Source of the DNA: Paralichthys olivaceus
Taxonomy: Eukaryota; Chordata; Actinopteri; Pleuronectiformes; Paralichthyidae
Direction: 5' to 3'
Length of the DNA: 64,000 bases
Assembly (NCBI RefSeq): GCF_024713975.1
Contig: NC_091099.1
Coordinates: forward strand, 16,039,501-16,103,500
Of this stretch, positions 51,912 to 64,000 are shown piece by piece. Each line of letters opens with the position of its first letter. The stretch's first letter is position 1. Below the pieces are notes generated by a model. It worked only from the letters and a program-made list of their open reading frames with translations. It did no database searches and was not told the origin of the DNA. Position numbers and translations under genes: made by a program.

Positions 51912-54900
51912 TCATGCCTTCTTTCCAAATTTACCATGTTTGTCCTTGTTCTTCTTGAATTTGCCGTGTTGCATTTCCTTCTTTTTCAGTTTCCCGTTCC
52001 CCATTCCCTCATTGCCGGCTGTCACATTTCCCCCATCCAACTTCCTCTTCTTGTCACTGTTGAGGATAAGACACCATCACAAATATGTTTCTACAACAAG
52101 CGCACAGTATTTCCTCAAGATCCTTGAGTGTCACTTCACCTCTTTATGCTGACAATAGCCGTTTTCCCTGCTTTCTTCAACACCTGGTCCCACTCGTCGT
52201 CATCTCCACGGATCCTGTACCTGTAAACACAAACAGTGATTAGTGAAGCTTTAGTGAACGTCGCACTTACTCAAACCTGCTGAGACAAATGACCAAAGCC
52301 ACCCTCCTACTTCATACTCACTGTTCTAAGTCCATTTCCTTCACTTTCTCCATATCCTGCTTGTGTTGCTCCTCAAACTCCTTCGCTGCTTCATTCTGGT
52401 AAGAGAAGAAATAACAATACATTTAATGTCTTTCAAACAAACATGTTCTTAGTGGTAGAATATTACAACTCATCTGCTAATATTTGTATCAGGTGTTTAG
52501 TCTATAAAATATCTGAAAATTAATGCCACACGGTTGAGTTTGAATTTCTTAATATAACAGATCCACAGTTCAAAACATAACTATTTGACAAAAACAGAGA
52601 AGATTGGAATATTTTCACATCTGAAAGGCTGCACCCACGGACTGAATATAAAGATGTTTCACCCGTTTTATAGCATCAAATAACCAATTAACACCCAACT
52701 GCTCAGAGGAGGTGGGTTTATGACATGTACTGCAGCCAGCCACCAGGGGGCAGAGCAAGTTGATTTGAATTCACTTTTAGGAGCTATCATGGCGTCCATC
52801 TTTATGTTCAGTCTACGGTTTGACACTAATCACATCTATGAGTGAGACATCACATACCAGATCATCATTCAGACTTCTGACAGTTGGCTCCATGGTAACG
52901 TCTTTAGTGGCCCCCATCTCTGCTTCAATCGCTTTCTCCTGGATGCTGGTGAAGGCCTGGGACAGAAAAGAAAAACATTTTAATAATAGGTTGTTTTAAT
53001 ACTTGATATAACTTCCATCTTCCCTGTCAACTCACTTGTACGAATTTGCGGATGAGGCGGTTGAAGAGACCCATGAGCTGCGAGCTTGGGAGTTCAATCT
53101 CCTTTTCCAGCTTGTCCACCGACTTGTGTTGTAACCCGATACCCAGCAGTATGGCCTGGAGGAGAGCGGTCATCAGTCAATCAACATCTAGAGGAAACTA
53201 AACGTGGTCACAACAAAGGGAAAAGGTTGTTTCCGACCAGGCTACTTACACACTGCGCTGCTGAGATGGAGATGTTGCCGAGCTGCTTAAGGAAGAACAT
53301 GCGTGCCACCGCTGGGATGAGGTCCATGATGAGGTGGTAGTCCACCATGCTCCGAGAATACAACTCCAGACGTTTGAGGTCGTAGGGGCTGAAATGTGCG
53401 TCCAGCTCGGAGCGACTGAGAGCTGTGAAGAACAAGAGACGAGTCAGATCAGGACCGTGAGAGGTGCTGAGGAAATCTGATGTGTTGAGGTGGAAGGGTC
53501 TTAACTGCTCGTCTCCTCCTTGGCCTTCTTATTCTGCAGGATGCTGAGGGCCAGGCTCGGGTGGAAGCCGCTGAACTGGTAGGAGAGGAGGGACAGGAAG
53601 CGCCGACGGAAATCTGAAGAAAGCAAAACCTGTTCAGGACGACTGCGTTTAAGAACACACCAGATCTGCTGAGGTAGTGCAGGAGAGTTCACCTTTCCAG
53701 AAGGCAGCCAGCCACTGACTCTGCTCTGGAGCTTCATCTGTGTTCAGCTCCTTCAGCATCACACACGAGTGCTCTCCTGTCAGGTCATTCTAGACACAAC
53801 CACACAACCATTACACCATGTGACAAGAGCAGGGGTTCAACCAATCACAGTCCGGACCAGACCATTTTTCAGATCAGCAAAAAAGAAATTAAAGGGAAAT
53901 ATAGCTTTGCTGTTTCTTATAATAACATTCCAGGTTTTAAATGTTTAAATTACATTTCAAACTAAAATATTTAATAAGTACTGAAATGCAATATGAACAA
54001 TGAATTTGTTGTGGTATTCAGTGTTTTCCAGTAATTATCTAGTCTCACCATGTTTGAATTTGTCCTGCCACAGTTTCATAATGAACCTCCCCCCTAAATA
54101 TACATCACTAAAATCATAAGAGATTGTAAGGTAGTGTTCTGCACTGCTGATTTCTTGTAGAGCTGTCTGCAGAGCTCTTTGCACTCTTGTGCTATCGTTC
54201 TTAAGCTTTTAACGTCCACCCAGACTGTCAGACCTCATCATTTCAGCTGCAGTCCTGTGATTACCCACGACACGAGTGGAATTCAATGCTTGTGTGCCTG
54301 TCATTCGTGAGAGCGAACAGCGTGCATGTGCGACGGTGCTACCACAAAAGACTAAATCAATTCTGTGGGAATCCAAAATGCTCCCAAACACATGAACTAA
54401 ATGATGCAGGAGGCTCCTCCAATAGGCATGACTTTTATTGTCAATACACGTAGGGAACACACAACTGCTTTGATTGACCTTCATCTCTGGAGTGAAATTT
54501 ATGCCATTATAACCTTAGAAAGTCACAGCGACAGTAAAACAGCATTTAACAAAAATAAACTTCTGTAATTCAGATGCGTTCAGAGTCAATCCATACAGAT
54601 TACAGATCAACCTTGATCTGCTACACCTCAAGACAACAGCACAGTGCACAGACCCATAGAAGAATATTTTTTTCATACTTACAGGAGTTTGTCGCAAGTA
54701 GACTGGAGTATAACCTGCTTTCTTCCAGAACCTGTCGGGATGCACGAAAGGTTTTTGACATTTCTAAATCTCCAGAAATATTAACACCCACCTCCCACCT
54801 CCATATTTAGGGCACTCACTTGAGCAGCTGTGTGGTCAGACCATAGGAAACTCCTAAATAGTCGAGTCTCTCTGCTCTCCTCTCACTTAGCTTAAGCAGC

Positions 54901-57900
54901 AGAGGCGGCAGCTCCTTCCGCGGCGTGACGACCTCCTCCAGGAGACTGACGGCCTGCACGAAATCATTTTCTGTCACAGATGTGTGCTTTTTAAAACTGC
55001 CGAGTCCAATCTCTAAAATTTACTTTTACACTTCAAGTGGGGAATTAATGCATCTCAGATGTCTTTCGTTGTTATTACCTCACTGCTGACGGAGGTGATC
55101 TCATTGTGATTTGAGTGTGTGCTCTCATCCATGGTGGGAAACTTGCCCTCATAGTACATCTGCAGCAGTTGGAGAGCTCTGGAGCCATAACCCATCTGTA
55201 ACACAGGCGGAGATCAAGTTACACACATGAAAGGTCATTTAAAAAAAACTGCTGAGGTCTTTGTAAGTTCTCACCCCCTGATAGTCTGGATTGACAGCGA
55301 TTCGCACCACTCTGCCTCCAGAGAGGCTGCCGAACTCTGGGTCTTGGAACTAAAAAAAAAAGGGTTAACTGTTAATGTTCGCACTGAGGAAATGAGCTGC
55401 CATGATTAAATAAAGCTTTTGTGACGGGTTCGTACCTGTTCTGACACAGTCCAGGGAATGAGATCACCAGAGGCCTTCTTCCCTCTGGACAGACTGTTGA
55501 GGATGGACTGTCGAGATATTTCTCCTTCCAGACACACCTGAGGAACCACAGATAAATCCATGTATGTATCAATAAGCCATTATAAGCCTGGAGCTGATAT
55601 GTGTTTGTATTTAAATGATTGACAGAAATAAAGAAACAATTTCTATAAAGCAGGAGGATTGTAAGATGTCAATCTTTGAGTCCAAGTGACAACATCTGAA
55701 GTAATTCTCTAAAGACAGACTTGAAATATTATGTACAAAAAGTCAAAAAACATGTTTTGTGAGGTCAACATGACCGTGACCCCCGAACCCTAATCAGTTC
55801 ATCCTTAAGTGCAAGTGAACATTTGAAGAAATTCTCTCGAGGACAGATGGACGGATAACTTGAAAACAAAATGGCTCTGTCCATCTTCTACTCCAACTGT
55901 TGTCTTTCACAGGCACGACAGCTTTTTAAAACCAGTTTCCTGAGTCTCACCTGCACCACAGCGAGCACCTCGGGCAGTGAGTTCTGTGTGGGAGGAACAG
56001 GCGGCAGGAGGCAAAACAGGTGATGGGCCGGAGCGTCGGACAACATCTGCAGGTCATTGGGTGAATTCTGGAGACAGGAAACAATGAGTCAGCAAATGAA
56101 CACAAAGATGACACAGCACTATTTTCAAAATAATTTTTTTTTTTTACTACAAGATAAATGACCTCACCTTGTAGTGTGATGCCACATACAGCGCCATCAG
56201 CCTCTGCAGGAACGCCTCAGACGCCTTATGGTAACAGAACAATGTGTCTCTGTTCACATAATATCTGCACAGCGTGGGATTAAAGATGACAACAGAAAAA
56301 TCCACCACAGTGTTTGCTTCTGACTCAAGTATGAGCTCAGGGTGTGACTATGACGATGAGGTCACACTGACAGGAGCTGCCGTGGACACGAAGAATTGAG
56401 GATTGATCATAATCATCAGATTAAGTCAACTTTTACTGAACACTAGTGCTAGCTTCTAATACGTCCTCAGTGAATAACTGATAAAATAAATGGAAAATGA
56501 ATACATATTAAAAAATATTGATTAGTTGCAGCCCTTAATACTTAATTAAATTAATAATAATAAATAATATTTAATAAAATGTCCCAACATGAACACTTTC
56601 TTTTTTTATATTATCCACAAAAGGGATTTCGCTTGTATCACTTTAGCACCTCATGTCTGATGGGTGATTTCAGACCAGGAGTAACTTTCAGATCTTAAGA
56701 GTGAATGAAGGATACAGGTCACAGGTCTGTGGGAGCGGGCAGCCAGAGATGAGCCTGGGGATGTTGAGACAATCCAGACAGAGCAGCTCGTTCAGCCACT
56801 TCTCCACAGCGTCTCCTGGAGCGTACCGGATCGACTCGTGGAGAGAGACCTCATGGAGGGACCGAGCTGTGAAGTGGACATGAGCAGCAATTAGGTGATG
56901 GTCACATGCGCACGCACGCACGCACACACACACACACAGTTACCTGCAGCCAGCCTTGCTGTATTGCTGCTCCTGTTCTCTGCTGACAAGCTCTGCTGAC
57001 TGTCTGCACTCTGCTGCCTCAACTGCTGAATCAGTTTGAGTGAGAGGGAGCGTCCGGTACCTTCATACCTACAGACACCAGGAAGACAAATGATTAGGGT
57101 TGAAATGATCAAACGATTCATTGATCCGCAGAATACTTTGACCATTGATAAATATTTGAAGTTGCAAAATGCTGAAGTTTCACAGTTTACAACTTCCCAT
57201 GTGCAAATATAAAAAAATGTCTTACTTGTCTATTAAACCAGACTTAATATCTTTGTGTTCTTTCAATCACAATTTATTTCATTAATCATCATATCCCTCT
57301 CTACTTGGTTAATATGATAATATGTAAATGTGATCCGGCTCTGTTACTGACCCGTTGATGGTGGAAGCCATGAAAACCAGATAAGGCCCCAGCAGCTTCT
57401 TGACCAGGGGAAGAGGGATGGCTGCAGCCTCGTCGATGACCAGCAGCTCAGCCTGGCCCAGTTTCACTGCATCGCCTGGGTGGATGTACTGTTGGTCACA
57501 GAAGAGCAACACCATGTTATTCCACTTGTGAGGATAAATAACAGGGAATAGAGAGAGCGTTGTCGTTTCCTTTACCTGAATCGTCTGCCGATGCTCTTTG
57601 AAGATGTTCACGCGCACCACAGCTTTGTTAAACTCTGGATTCAAAGACTGGATGATCTCATAGTCAAGATGCTCCTACAAATGAAAAGAGACTGTGAAGT
57701 TATCTGTGCTCGGACTTGAGATTCTGTCAGTGACACAGAGGAGATGACCACATAGCCTACCTGATACTGCAGAGCATCGAATCCTTTAAAGATAAACTCA
57801 AACATGGTGTGGAGGTTGTCTGGGCTTGGTGACGTTACAAAGATGTTGGAATAGCTGGAAAAAAAAAGAAAAATCAAGCAAACTCGGTTATACTTGAAGA

Positions 57901-60225
57901 AAATATAACTGACAACATATTTTAGAAGATTCTGAAACTGATTCGTACCCAAAAGCCACAGCTCCAGCGACAGCCAGCCCCAGAGCTGCAGACTTGCCTC
58001 GACCACGGGCAGCAGTCAGAGCCACTGTGCTCCGCAGGGTCTTCTCGGAAATCGCTTCTATGAACTTCAGCACTCCCTTGGCCTGGAAGGCAAGAGTAAA
58101 ACAAGAGAGCAAGGAAATGACAACTGGGACACACATTAGTTCGTCCTTCGTCACGAACATTGTCTACATGTCTTATTGGCGAAGTCATTAAATTATATTG
58201 CACATTGTAAATGTGCTTCATGATTGAGAAGGTCCTGACCTGGTCCATGGTCCTGCAGGATTCCACCAACACGCCCACAGGCTGAGTGTCCTGAAGAGAC
58301 TCCTTCAGCTCCTTCAGCTCCTGCTCTCGTGGAGACAAACCGTCCTCCTGAAGGGGACGAAACAACACATAACAAACTTTATTCATGTGCACTTATCCGA
58401 ACCACTTTATAGAAGGAGAACAAAAGGACAAGACAAAATAAAAACAAGGAAACAAAATGAACAAAACACAAAAGACAAGTTATGAAAAAGAAAAAATTAT
58501 TTCAGAATTTTGTTTCAACTGTAATCTCGGAACAGCCACACATCTCTGCTTCACAGACACAAACGTCCTCCAGGTGGTAACAACTCAATATGTCCAGAAA
58601 AAACTTTCAAATCAATACTAACATAGATTGGGCGTTGGTGGAGAGAAGTCGAAAGTGGTGACACTGATGTGTCAACAACATTTTGTACGAACATCAGTGA
58701 ATTATACTTGGTCAATGATCAAAGTTGCTGCTAATTAATTTCCTATTTCCTAAACAACTAATCGTTTTATGTAGATTTAAAAAGTACCTTAGTCTTTGGA
58801 GGGACTGGGTGGATGTTTGCCATGTGACTGGAGATTGGAAGGATGTTGAGTTGGTCGTCAATGGCAACACAGTTTTTGCAGGAAGCAAGAGACAGAATAA
58901 ACCTGAAAAATGCAGAAAGAAATATCACTACTGATGAGTCATTCTAAATGACCAACAATCCTGTAACTTCAATAATCTCATTGAGAGAGCCAACCTCTCA
59001 TTGAAGCGTCCGACCACATCCTGATGAGCCTCGGTTCTGTATCGTGAGTGAACGTCCTGAACAAAACAAGCCACAGAGACCCTTAGTTATCTGACTGGAG
59101 AGAGAGTGTGACGTGTGTGGAGGAGAAACACGATGAGGACTTACCATCGTCATGGTGTAGAGCTGCTTCAGAGAGTTCATGGTCCGCAACAGTATGACCA
59201 CGATCCCGCCTCCTTCTACTGTCTCTATAGTTCTCGCTAAGAGGTTTGGTGTGAGAGCTTCAAAATCCTGTGTAAAGAGTGAAACAAAAATAAAGACAAC
59301 CCGATATACTGAACATATTATTATTGTATTATTCTCTACAGCCGAGGCCGCAGATGTGACCTCATAGAATAAACTAGTGTCTCTTATGGAACAGGGTCTC
59401 AGGTTTGCATAGCTACAGTGGCCCTGAGGTAACACAAATAAGAAAACACAACAGCATTCACTTCCAATGGGAAGTAGGTACCTACAATGATTGGACGGAC
59501 ACAATGTTAAACAGGAAGGGAAAGCTGACAAAATCATATCGTTGTGTTTTTGTACTTCAGGGCCACCACACATACAAGGAACGATTCATCGCTTTTATTT
59601 TGACTTTTGTATCCAGTCAATCTTCGGTGTGAGCCCTGGTCTGTGACAGACACTCACCTGTAGGACGCACATGCCGAACGTGTTTCCCAGGATCTTGTGC
59701 GTCTCGTTGTAGTAACAGTAGCGGATGTTGGTGGCAGCGATAAAGAGTTCAAACGGGTCGTCCTGGTTCAGATTCAACGTGCCCGTCTTGATCTTCTTCT
59801 GCAGCTGTTTCATGCGCTTCTTGCGGTTGCTGATGGGGACACATCAGACAGTCAAACCTCCTCCTCACCTCCTCCTCACCTCCACACACATCATGTGACT
59901 CTGAGGAGCTCAGACTCACCTGCTGAAGCCCAGCTCCTTCTTGTAGCACCACAGAACTGAGGGCCGCGCTCTCACGGAGGCTTTGGACAGCATGTGATGC
60001 AGGATGACAACCTGGACCAGAGACAGGGTGTTGATGCTACATGACGACAGACTCACGTGACAGGGTTACGTGGACAAAACGAGCCTGATGCTTTGTACGG
60101 TGAGATCTCACCTGGTCTCTACCACGATCTCCCACCACCACAAACAAGGTGCGGTGCTGCAGAGCCACTCCATTCTCGATCTGCACCCGGATCCGGTTGT
60201 CCACCTTCTTGCGGACAGTCGCCAT
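51912..60225 (-). CDS. nat10: RNA cytidine acetyltransferase NAT10
   Basis: Nucleolar enzyme that makes N4-acetylcytidine in 18S rRNA, tRNA (with THUMPD1) and some mRNA, using ATP and acetyl-CoA. Complete: 28 coding exons, 5' to 3' on the minus strand: 60225-60112, 60011-59920, 59829-59658, 59267-59145, 59056-58995, 58902-58788, 58347-58240, 58082-57949, 57854-57761, 57674-57576, 57488-57352, 57068-56944, 56866-56716, 56264-56168, 56067-55951, 55537-55436, 55349-55275, 55195-55079, 54953-54820, 54731-54683, 53789-53693, 53613-53506, 53422-53250, 53155-53036, 52956-52858, 52395-52322, 52220-52140, 52056-51912. All phases agree, giving about 1,037 residues (human 1,025). Seen: N-terminal TmcA-like domain; RecA/helicase domain with Walker A GRGKS (289-293) and Walker B VIDEAA (388-393); GNAT domain with RVVRIAVNPDYQGMGYGSRA (627-646), including the acetyl-CoA loop glycines; and a Lys-rich tail (KLKKKEMQHGKFKKNKDKH) for RNA binding and nucleolar retention. 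The start, MATVRKKVDNRIR, aligns with human MHRKKVDNRIR. The donor after 56716 (CT/GTATCC) is weak. Confidence 0.98.
52637..52818 (+). mobile_element. Short inverted-end repeat carrying a CTCF-like motif
   Basis: In nat10 intron 25. The left end ACGGACTGAATATAAAGATG and the right end, read on the other strand, CCGTAGACTGAACATAAAGA form an imperfect inverted pair about 20 bases long. The interior has GTACTGCAGCCAGCCACCAG and AGGGGGCAGAG, giving the CTCF-like core CCACCAGGGGGCAG at 52740-52753. Its ends match a dispersed teleost element I recognise. A partial reversed copy is at 21818-21950. Confidence 0.65.
56908..56938. repeat. CACG/CA microsatellite next to a nat10 donor
   Basis: A (CACG)n then (CA)n tract ending five bases before the donor of nat10 exon 12. 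Confidence 0.85.
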
Positions 60226-60469
60226 CGTCTTCCTGCTCAACAGCGATGCCACAAAGAACCACGTGTGAGTAAAACACTGAGAAACAAAAGTGCTGTTAGC
60301 TCAAGACAGGAGTCAGGGTTCAGCCGAAACACACGAGTCAGTCTTCAGCACGAGGAAGAAAGACCGCGAAATACAAACTTTAAACTTTTCACCTTCTTTG
60401 ACAAACAAACTGTTCTTTGTTTAATCCTCGTAAAAAGTCCAGAGAGTCGCAGTAGCTGAAGTTACATGT

Positions 60470-60600
60470 CAGCCATCATGCTGTTGATACTCTCACGTGG
60501 AGACTCCAGTTCATGGAGGACCCCCGGTGTGACGTCATTGCTGTGCGACATTCCCTCAAGCTAAACAGGAAGCTGCCCCCGAGTTTAGTCTGACAGGCGG
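60470..60600 (-). promoter_or_regulatory. nat10: Candidate nat10 promoter with E-box
   Basis: A palindromic CACGTG E-box at 60494-60499 lies about 270 bases upstream of the nat10 ATG; another is at 60260-60265 in the 5' UTR region. MYC/MAX-type factors bind CACGTG and drive ribosome-biogenesis genes, which fits nat10, but the link is inference. Confidence 0.4.
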
Positions 60601-61542
60601 AAACTTTTTTCGCATTAAAATATATCCTTTATTTTTTCTTGTACATTTTAATTTGTGTACCAACTTTTATACATTGATGTTGTTGTAACTACTATAAAAT
60701 CTTTACAACAATTTATTGATTGAATAAAAAAAAAATCAATTATATAGCAGACAAATGTGTTTTATTCACCAAATTCAAATTCATGACTAATATTCAATAA
60801 TAATATTCAACCGACAGAAAATACATGCACACCTATTCTTTAAACCGTGTTTTGAATTAATTTTGAAGCAAAGTTATCAAAAGATTCACTAAATTCAGAT
60901 TCACTGTTATCAAGTTCTCAAATGAGCTGACACTACTGGTCAACCTATTTTTCTTTTGGTCAACGTAAGCTTGATGGGAAATCATTTTCATTATCTTTTA
61001 ATTATAGAAGTATTTTCAAGCTAAAATTCCAAACTTTTGCTTGTTCCCACTCTTCCAGTGTAAGAATTTTAAGTTTTCTGTTTTACATAATTAAATATTG
61101 TGGGATGTTCTGTAACTGACACATTTAAACGATTTTATAAACCAAGCAGCTTAATGATTAATCAAGTCTTTGGCAGATTAATCAATAATAAACATGATCA
61201 TTGACTGCAGCTATAATCCAGTGAAAATATTTACTGATTAACTGAGAGGGTAATGTGAATATCTTTTGGTTTGAGAAAGCAACAAAGACTGTAAATCGGG
61301 CTCTAAAATTGTGATGAGCCTCTTAACATTTCATCCTTGTTTTATAAACAAGTAATTACTGATGAAAATTTCCATTAAAAATTACTTTTAGTTGTCAGAC
61401 CCTTAACTGAATGAGCACACCTGTGTGTCCATGGCAAAATACAAATCATTTATCAGCACAAATTGTATTTTGAAAATTTCATGTAACATTTCTCAACTAT
61501 ACAGCAAAAACTCAAAGCTGAACCAAGGGTATGCAACACAAC

Positions 61543-61548
61543 TTTATT
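61543..61548 (-). terminator. caprin1 poly(A) signal
   Basis: TTTATT on the plus strand reads AATAAA on the minus strand, 446 bases beyond the caprin1 stop. Confidence 0.65.
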
Positions 61549-61993
61549 GAAACTTTTGAAGCAACATCAATGTACAAACAAGAAAACGGGAGCTCATTGA
61601 ACATAAAATGCTTTTTTTTTTTAGAATCAAAATGACAGAAAAGAACTGAGAAAGGGAATAAACTCCCAAGGATTGGACCAGCAGTGGCAGGTGCATTTTT
61701 TTATACAAAAAATAACTTATGAAATCTTTCAAGTTTACAGGAATATTGAAACACATAGCATGTGTAAATCAATGATTGGATTTACAGCTTACCTTGTGTT
61801 TTAGACTTAAAATGATTTGAATATTTCCAAATATCAAAGCAGGCATTACTTTGATTGAAGAAACAGGAAAAATACCACTGATGAAGAACAAACAAAGAGA
61901 GGACATGAGTGAGCTGGGGCAAATGCATTCTTGAATTTTGAATTTTCTGTGTGGTGCAATTTAAATCAGTCACAGTCATTATGAAAGGCCTTT

Positions 61994-64000
61994 TCAGGAT
62001 CGCATTGCCTGAGTGTTGCCTCTCGACACTCCCCTGGGTCCCTGACCAGCTCCGCGCTTGTAGTTCTGTTGGTAACCATCCTGAAGCAGCAGGGGGAGAT
62101 AAGAGAGACAGTTTAGAAACTACTCCCAACAGAAAACAAAGATCAAATAAAAAAGGCAGTGGGAAGTGTGAAGGCTTCTTTCATACCCTCTGGTAATTTC
62201 CATTTGAGTAATCCCGTGGTGTGTTGAACTGGGTCTGTCCGTAGCCAGAGTTTTGAGTGTTGGCGAATGGTGGACGATAACCATCATAGCCACCTGGAAT
62301 TAATAAGACCTTTTCACTTAAAATGCTGAGATTAACAAAAACTAAGCTCCTCCTTTAAGCCCCTTTCAGACAATAGCATTTTTACATGTAAACAAGCACT
62401 CAAGTCACATTTGAAATGTCACCCAACAAATGGGTGGGGTTTGGTAACATAGCACATATCAATTATTCAGCACATATCTGAATAAAATGCTGTGAAATTA
62501 ACAAAGGTTCCCGTTACACAAGATTAAATAGTGAAAACACAGATTCTCACGACAGACATTTACACAGATTGCTTAAGAAAATGAGTCCTTCAAGGTGTAT
62601 GCCTGTTTATGGTGATCACAACACATACATAACTTATGTGGTGAGTGTCAATAAAAGATGCAGCTCATTCCAAAATTAATTGACAAATCCTTATTTTTTT
62701 TTTTAGGTAAAAGATAAAACAGTGTGCCTGGTTATGTTGATGCACTCGCAGTGAAAAAGGCCGATCATAAGCATCATAACAGACAAAAACAATAAACTTG
62801 AGTTGCATGAGACAAATGCTTTTGGTCAAAGCCAACACTCTTCAAGAGAGTTTGTGCCAAACAAGCAGGTTGTGTGGTTTATGGAGCTAAAAGCTTAGAA
62901 GCTGAAACCTCAGAGGGAACATTTGTGAAGGAGCCTTGTTATTGCTGCATTAGTCTGTCTTGAAGAACCCTCACAGAGGAGAATACTGATATGGCACAAG
63001 ACAATAAAAAAAAAAGAAAAAAAAAAAAGACTTGGACATTGGACTTTTTTTCCTCTTTGCTAAAACTGTGTTGCATCAAGAACACTACGATCAGGCGCCT
63101 CGTCAAAGACCCTGTGCACACCTTGTAATATATGTGGTTTTTGTGAGTACAGGTGGGAATGCACACCAGACTGCATTCAGAGGAGGTCTGGGCCACATGT
63201 GTCCACACTCTTTTAGAAGTGTGAACGCAATTCCATCCTGGGCCACATGAGGGACCTCCTTCTCAGCCGACATCCTTTGACCCACTACAGTTTCTTGATG
63301 TATTGAACGTTCCTTTTTTGCTGTACAGAGCGGGGAGGTGAGATCTGATCTGAGATCCAATCAACAGACGCACATTGGCCACATTTTAATGCCAGGTGTG
63401 AACGCACGCACTCAGAGCTGTTCACTTGTGATCAGATCACAAAAACCACATGTTAATACCAGGTGTGTACGGGGCCAAAGAGAGTGAAAGTGAAAGAACA
63501 GACAAAAATCTGTTACTTTACCAGATTGATGAAGCTATCGATGTAACATATTCATCGTCTCAAAAGGTCTTAAGTGAAAATAATTGATAAACTTGTGGGT
63601 TTACCTCTGAATCCATTTGATGAGCCTCTGTAGCCATTGATCATGCCCCTGGCGTTACGAGGTCCGCCACGAGACATGCCTCTGCTGTTGTAGAAGGACT
63701 GACCCTGCCTGCCGAAGCCTGGGCCCTGCTGAGAAGGCTGCTGGTGGCCTCCTGACTGGTCTTGGGAATGGAAAGCGCCAACTACTAAAAAACATGGAAT
63801 CACTGTTACAGGTCACCGTTTCAGAGGTGAAAATACAGTATTACACTGGAATATGATCCCAGAAACAAAAATCTACCCACCAGACTGCAGTTGTTCTGAC
63901 TGAATGTCCGTCTGCTCCACAGGATGCTGTGGCTGGTTACTGAAGGCCTGGTTGTAGTTGTTCTGGTATTGGTTGGCCTGGTTCAAAGCCTCCGTCTCAT
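61994..64000 (-). CDS. caprin1: Caprin-1, C-terminal part (runs off the window)
   Basis: RNA-binding cytoplasmic protein of stress granules and neuronal RNA granules; it partners G3BP1 and FMRP and regulates translation. Four 3' coding exons are visible on the minus strand: 64000-63881 (continues beyond the edge), 63784-63605, 62293-62187, 62080-61994. Phases agree. The visible part is the Gln/Asn-rich prion-like segment (QANQYQNNYNQAF) followed by the RGG/YG-rich tail (NSRGMSRGGPRNARG, NGYRGSSNGFRGGYDGYRPP, DGYQQNYKRGAGQG), which binds RNA and drives phase separation. The last exon ends GNTQAMRS. The HR1 homology region and the G3BP1-binding site lie outside the window. Which of the two teleost paralogues (a or b) this is cannot be told. 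It sits upstream of nat10 in the same orientation, as in human. Confidence 0.95.
63108..63476. mobile_element. MITE with about 40-base terminal inverted repeats
   Basis: In a caprin1 intron. The left end (63108-63147) reads GACCCTGTGCACACCTTGTA and then ATATGTGGTTTTTGTGA; the right end (63437-63476), on the other strand, reads GGCCCCGTACACACCTGGTA and then TTAACATGTGGTTTTTGTGA. The ends match at most positions. The interior repeats the motif CAGGTGTGAACGCA-like (for example 63391-63404) and codes for nothing. Non-autonomous DNA transposon, possibly hAT-like. No clean target duplication was found, so the superfamily is open. Confidence 0.75.

Larger units (their letters stand above)
60226..61993. 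other. nat10 promoter, spacer and caprin1 3' UTR
   Basis: From 60226 to about 60600 the sequence is GC-balanced and holds the nat10 5' UTR and promoter. From 60600 to 61530 it is AT-rich with nothing recognised. From about 61530 to 61993 lies the caprin1 3' UTR on the minus strand. Confidence 0.65.

Noticed and set aside
57720-58392. Extra nat10-strand ORFs extending past exon ends
   Set aside because: They are intron read-through from the Walker A and neighbouring exons; splice sites define the true limits.

Overview
The window is nuclear DNA from a ray-finned fish, most likely a spiny-rayed (percomorph) teleost. Multi-exon genes have GT-AG introns, short coding exons and mostly compact introns, the protein products resemble vertebrate orthologues, and AT-rich spacers are littered with small interspersed repeats of the kind seen in teleosts. 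No bacterial, organellar, CRISPR or intact viral content was seen, and no retroviral or Polinton-like fossil was recognised. Gene calls come from reading exons, reading frames and splice phases by eye; no database search was run.

Layout, left to right. 1-2285: spacer and promoter with a TTAA-flanked miniature transposon. 2286-12875 (+): arid3b, an ARID/REKLES transcription factor. 15953-19539 (+): a synaptotagmin-like membrane protein with degenerate C2 domains. 20218-27445 (-): a 20-exon, about 947-residue coiled-coil protein that I do not recognise. 28938-31152 (+): edc3, a P-body mRNA decapping scaffold. 31153-40575: a long spacer with repeats, a CTCF-like site and presumably the csk upstream promoter. 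40576-46581 (+): csk, the kinase that restrains Src kinases. 48559-51603 (+): adal/mapda, an N6-methyl-AMP deaminase. 51912-60225 (-): nat10, an RNA cytidine acetyltransferase, complete in 28 coding exons. 61994-64000 (-): the last four coding exons of caprin1, running off the right edge.

The genes are housekeeping or regulatory and do not form one pathway, although edc3, nat10 and caprin1 all act on RNA, and adal disposes of a modified nucleotide released by RNA turnover. The arrangement is a fish composite of human segments: ARID3B, EDC3 and CSK lie on 15q24, ADAL on 15q15, and NAT10 next to CAPRIN1 on 11p13. The syt-like and coiled-coil genes occupy the place where human has CLK3, and no CYP1A lies between edc3 and csk. 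Two gene pairs are convergent (syt-like/coiled-coil and adal/nat10) and one is head-to-head (coiled-coil/edc3).

The most notable items are: several small transposons with visible inverted ends, two of them with TTAA or near-TTAA flanks; a repeat family present twice that carries a CTCF-like motif; an upstream ORF whose stop overlaps the arid3b start as ATGA; a GC-AG intron in csk; and the two poorly characterised genes.
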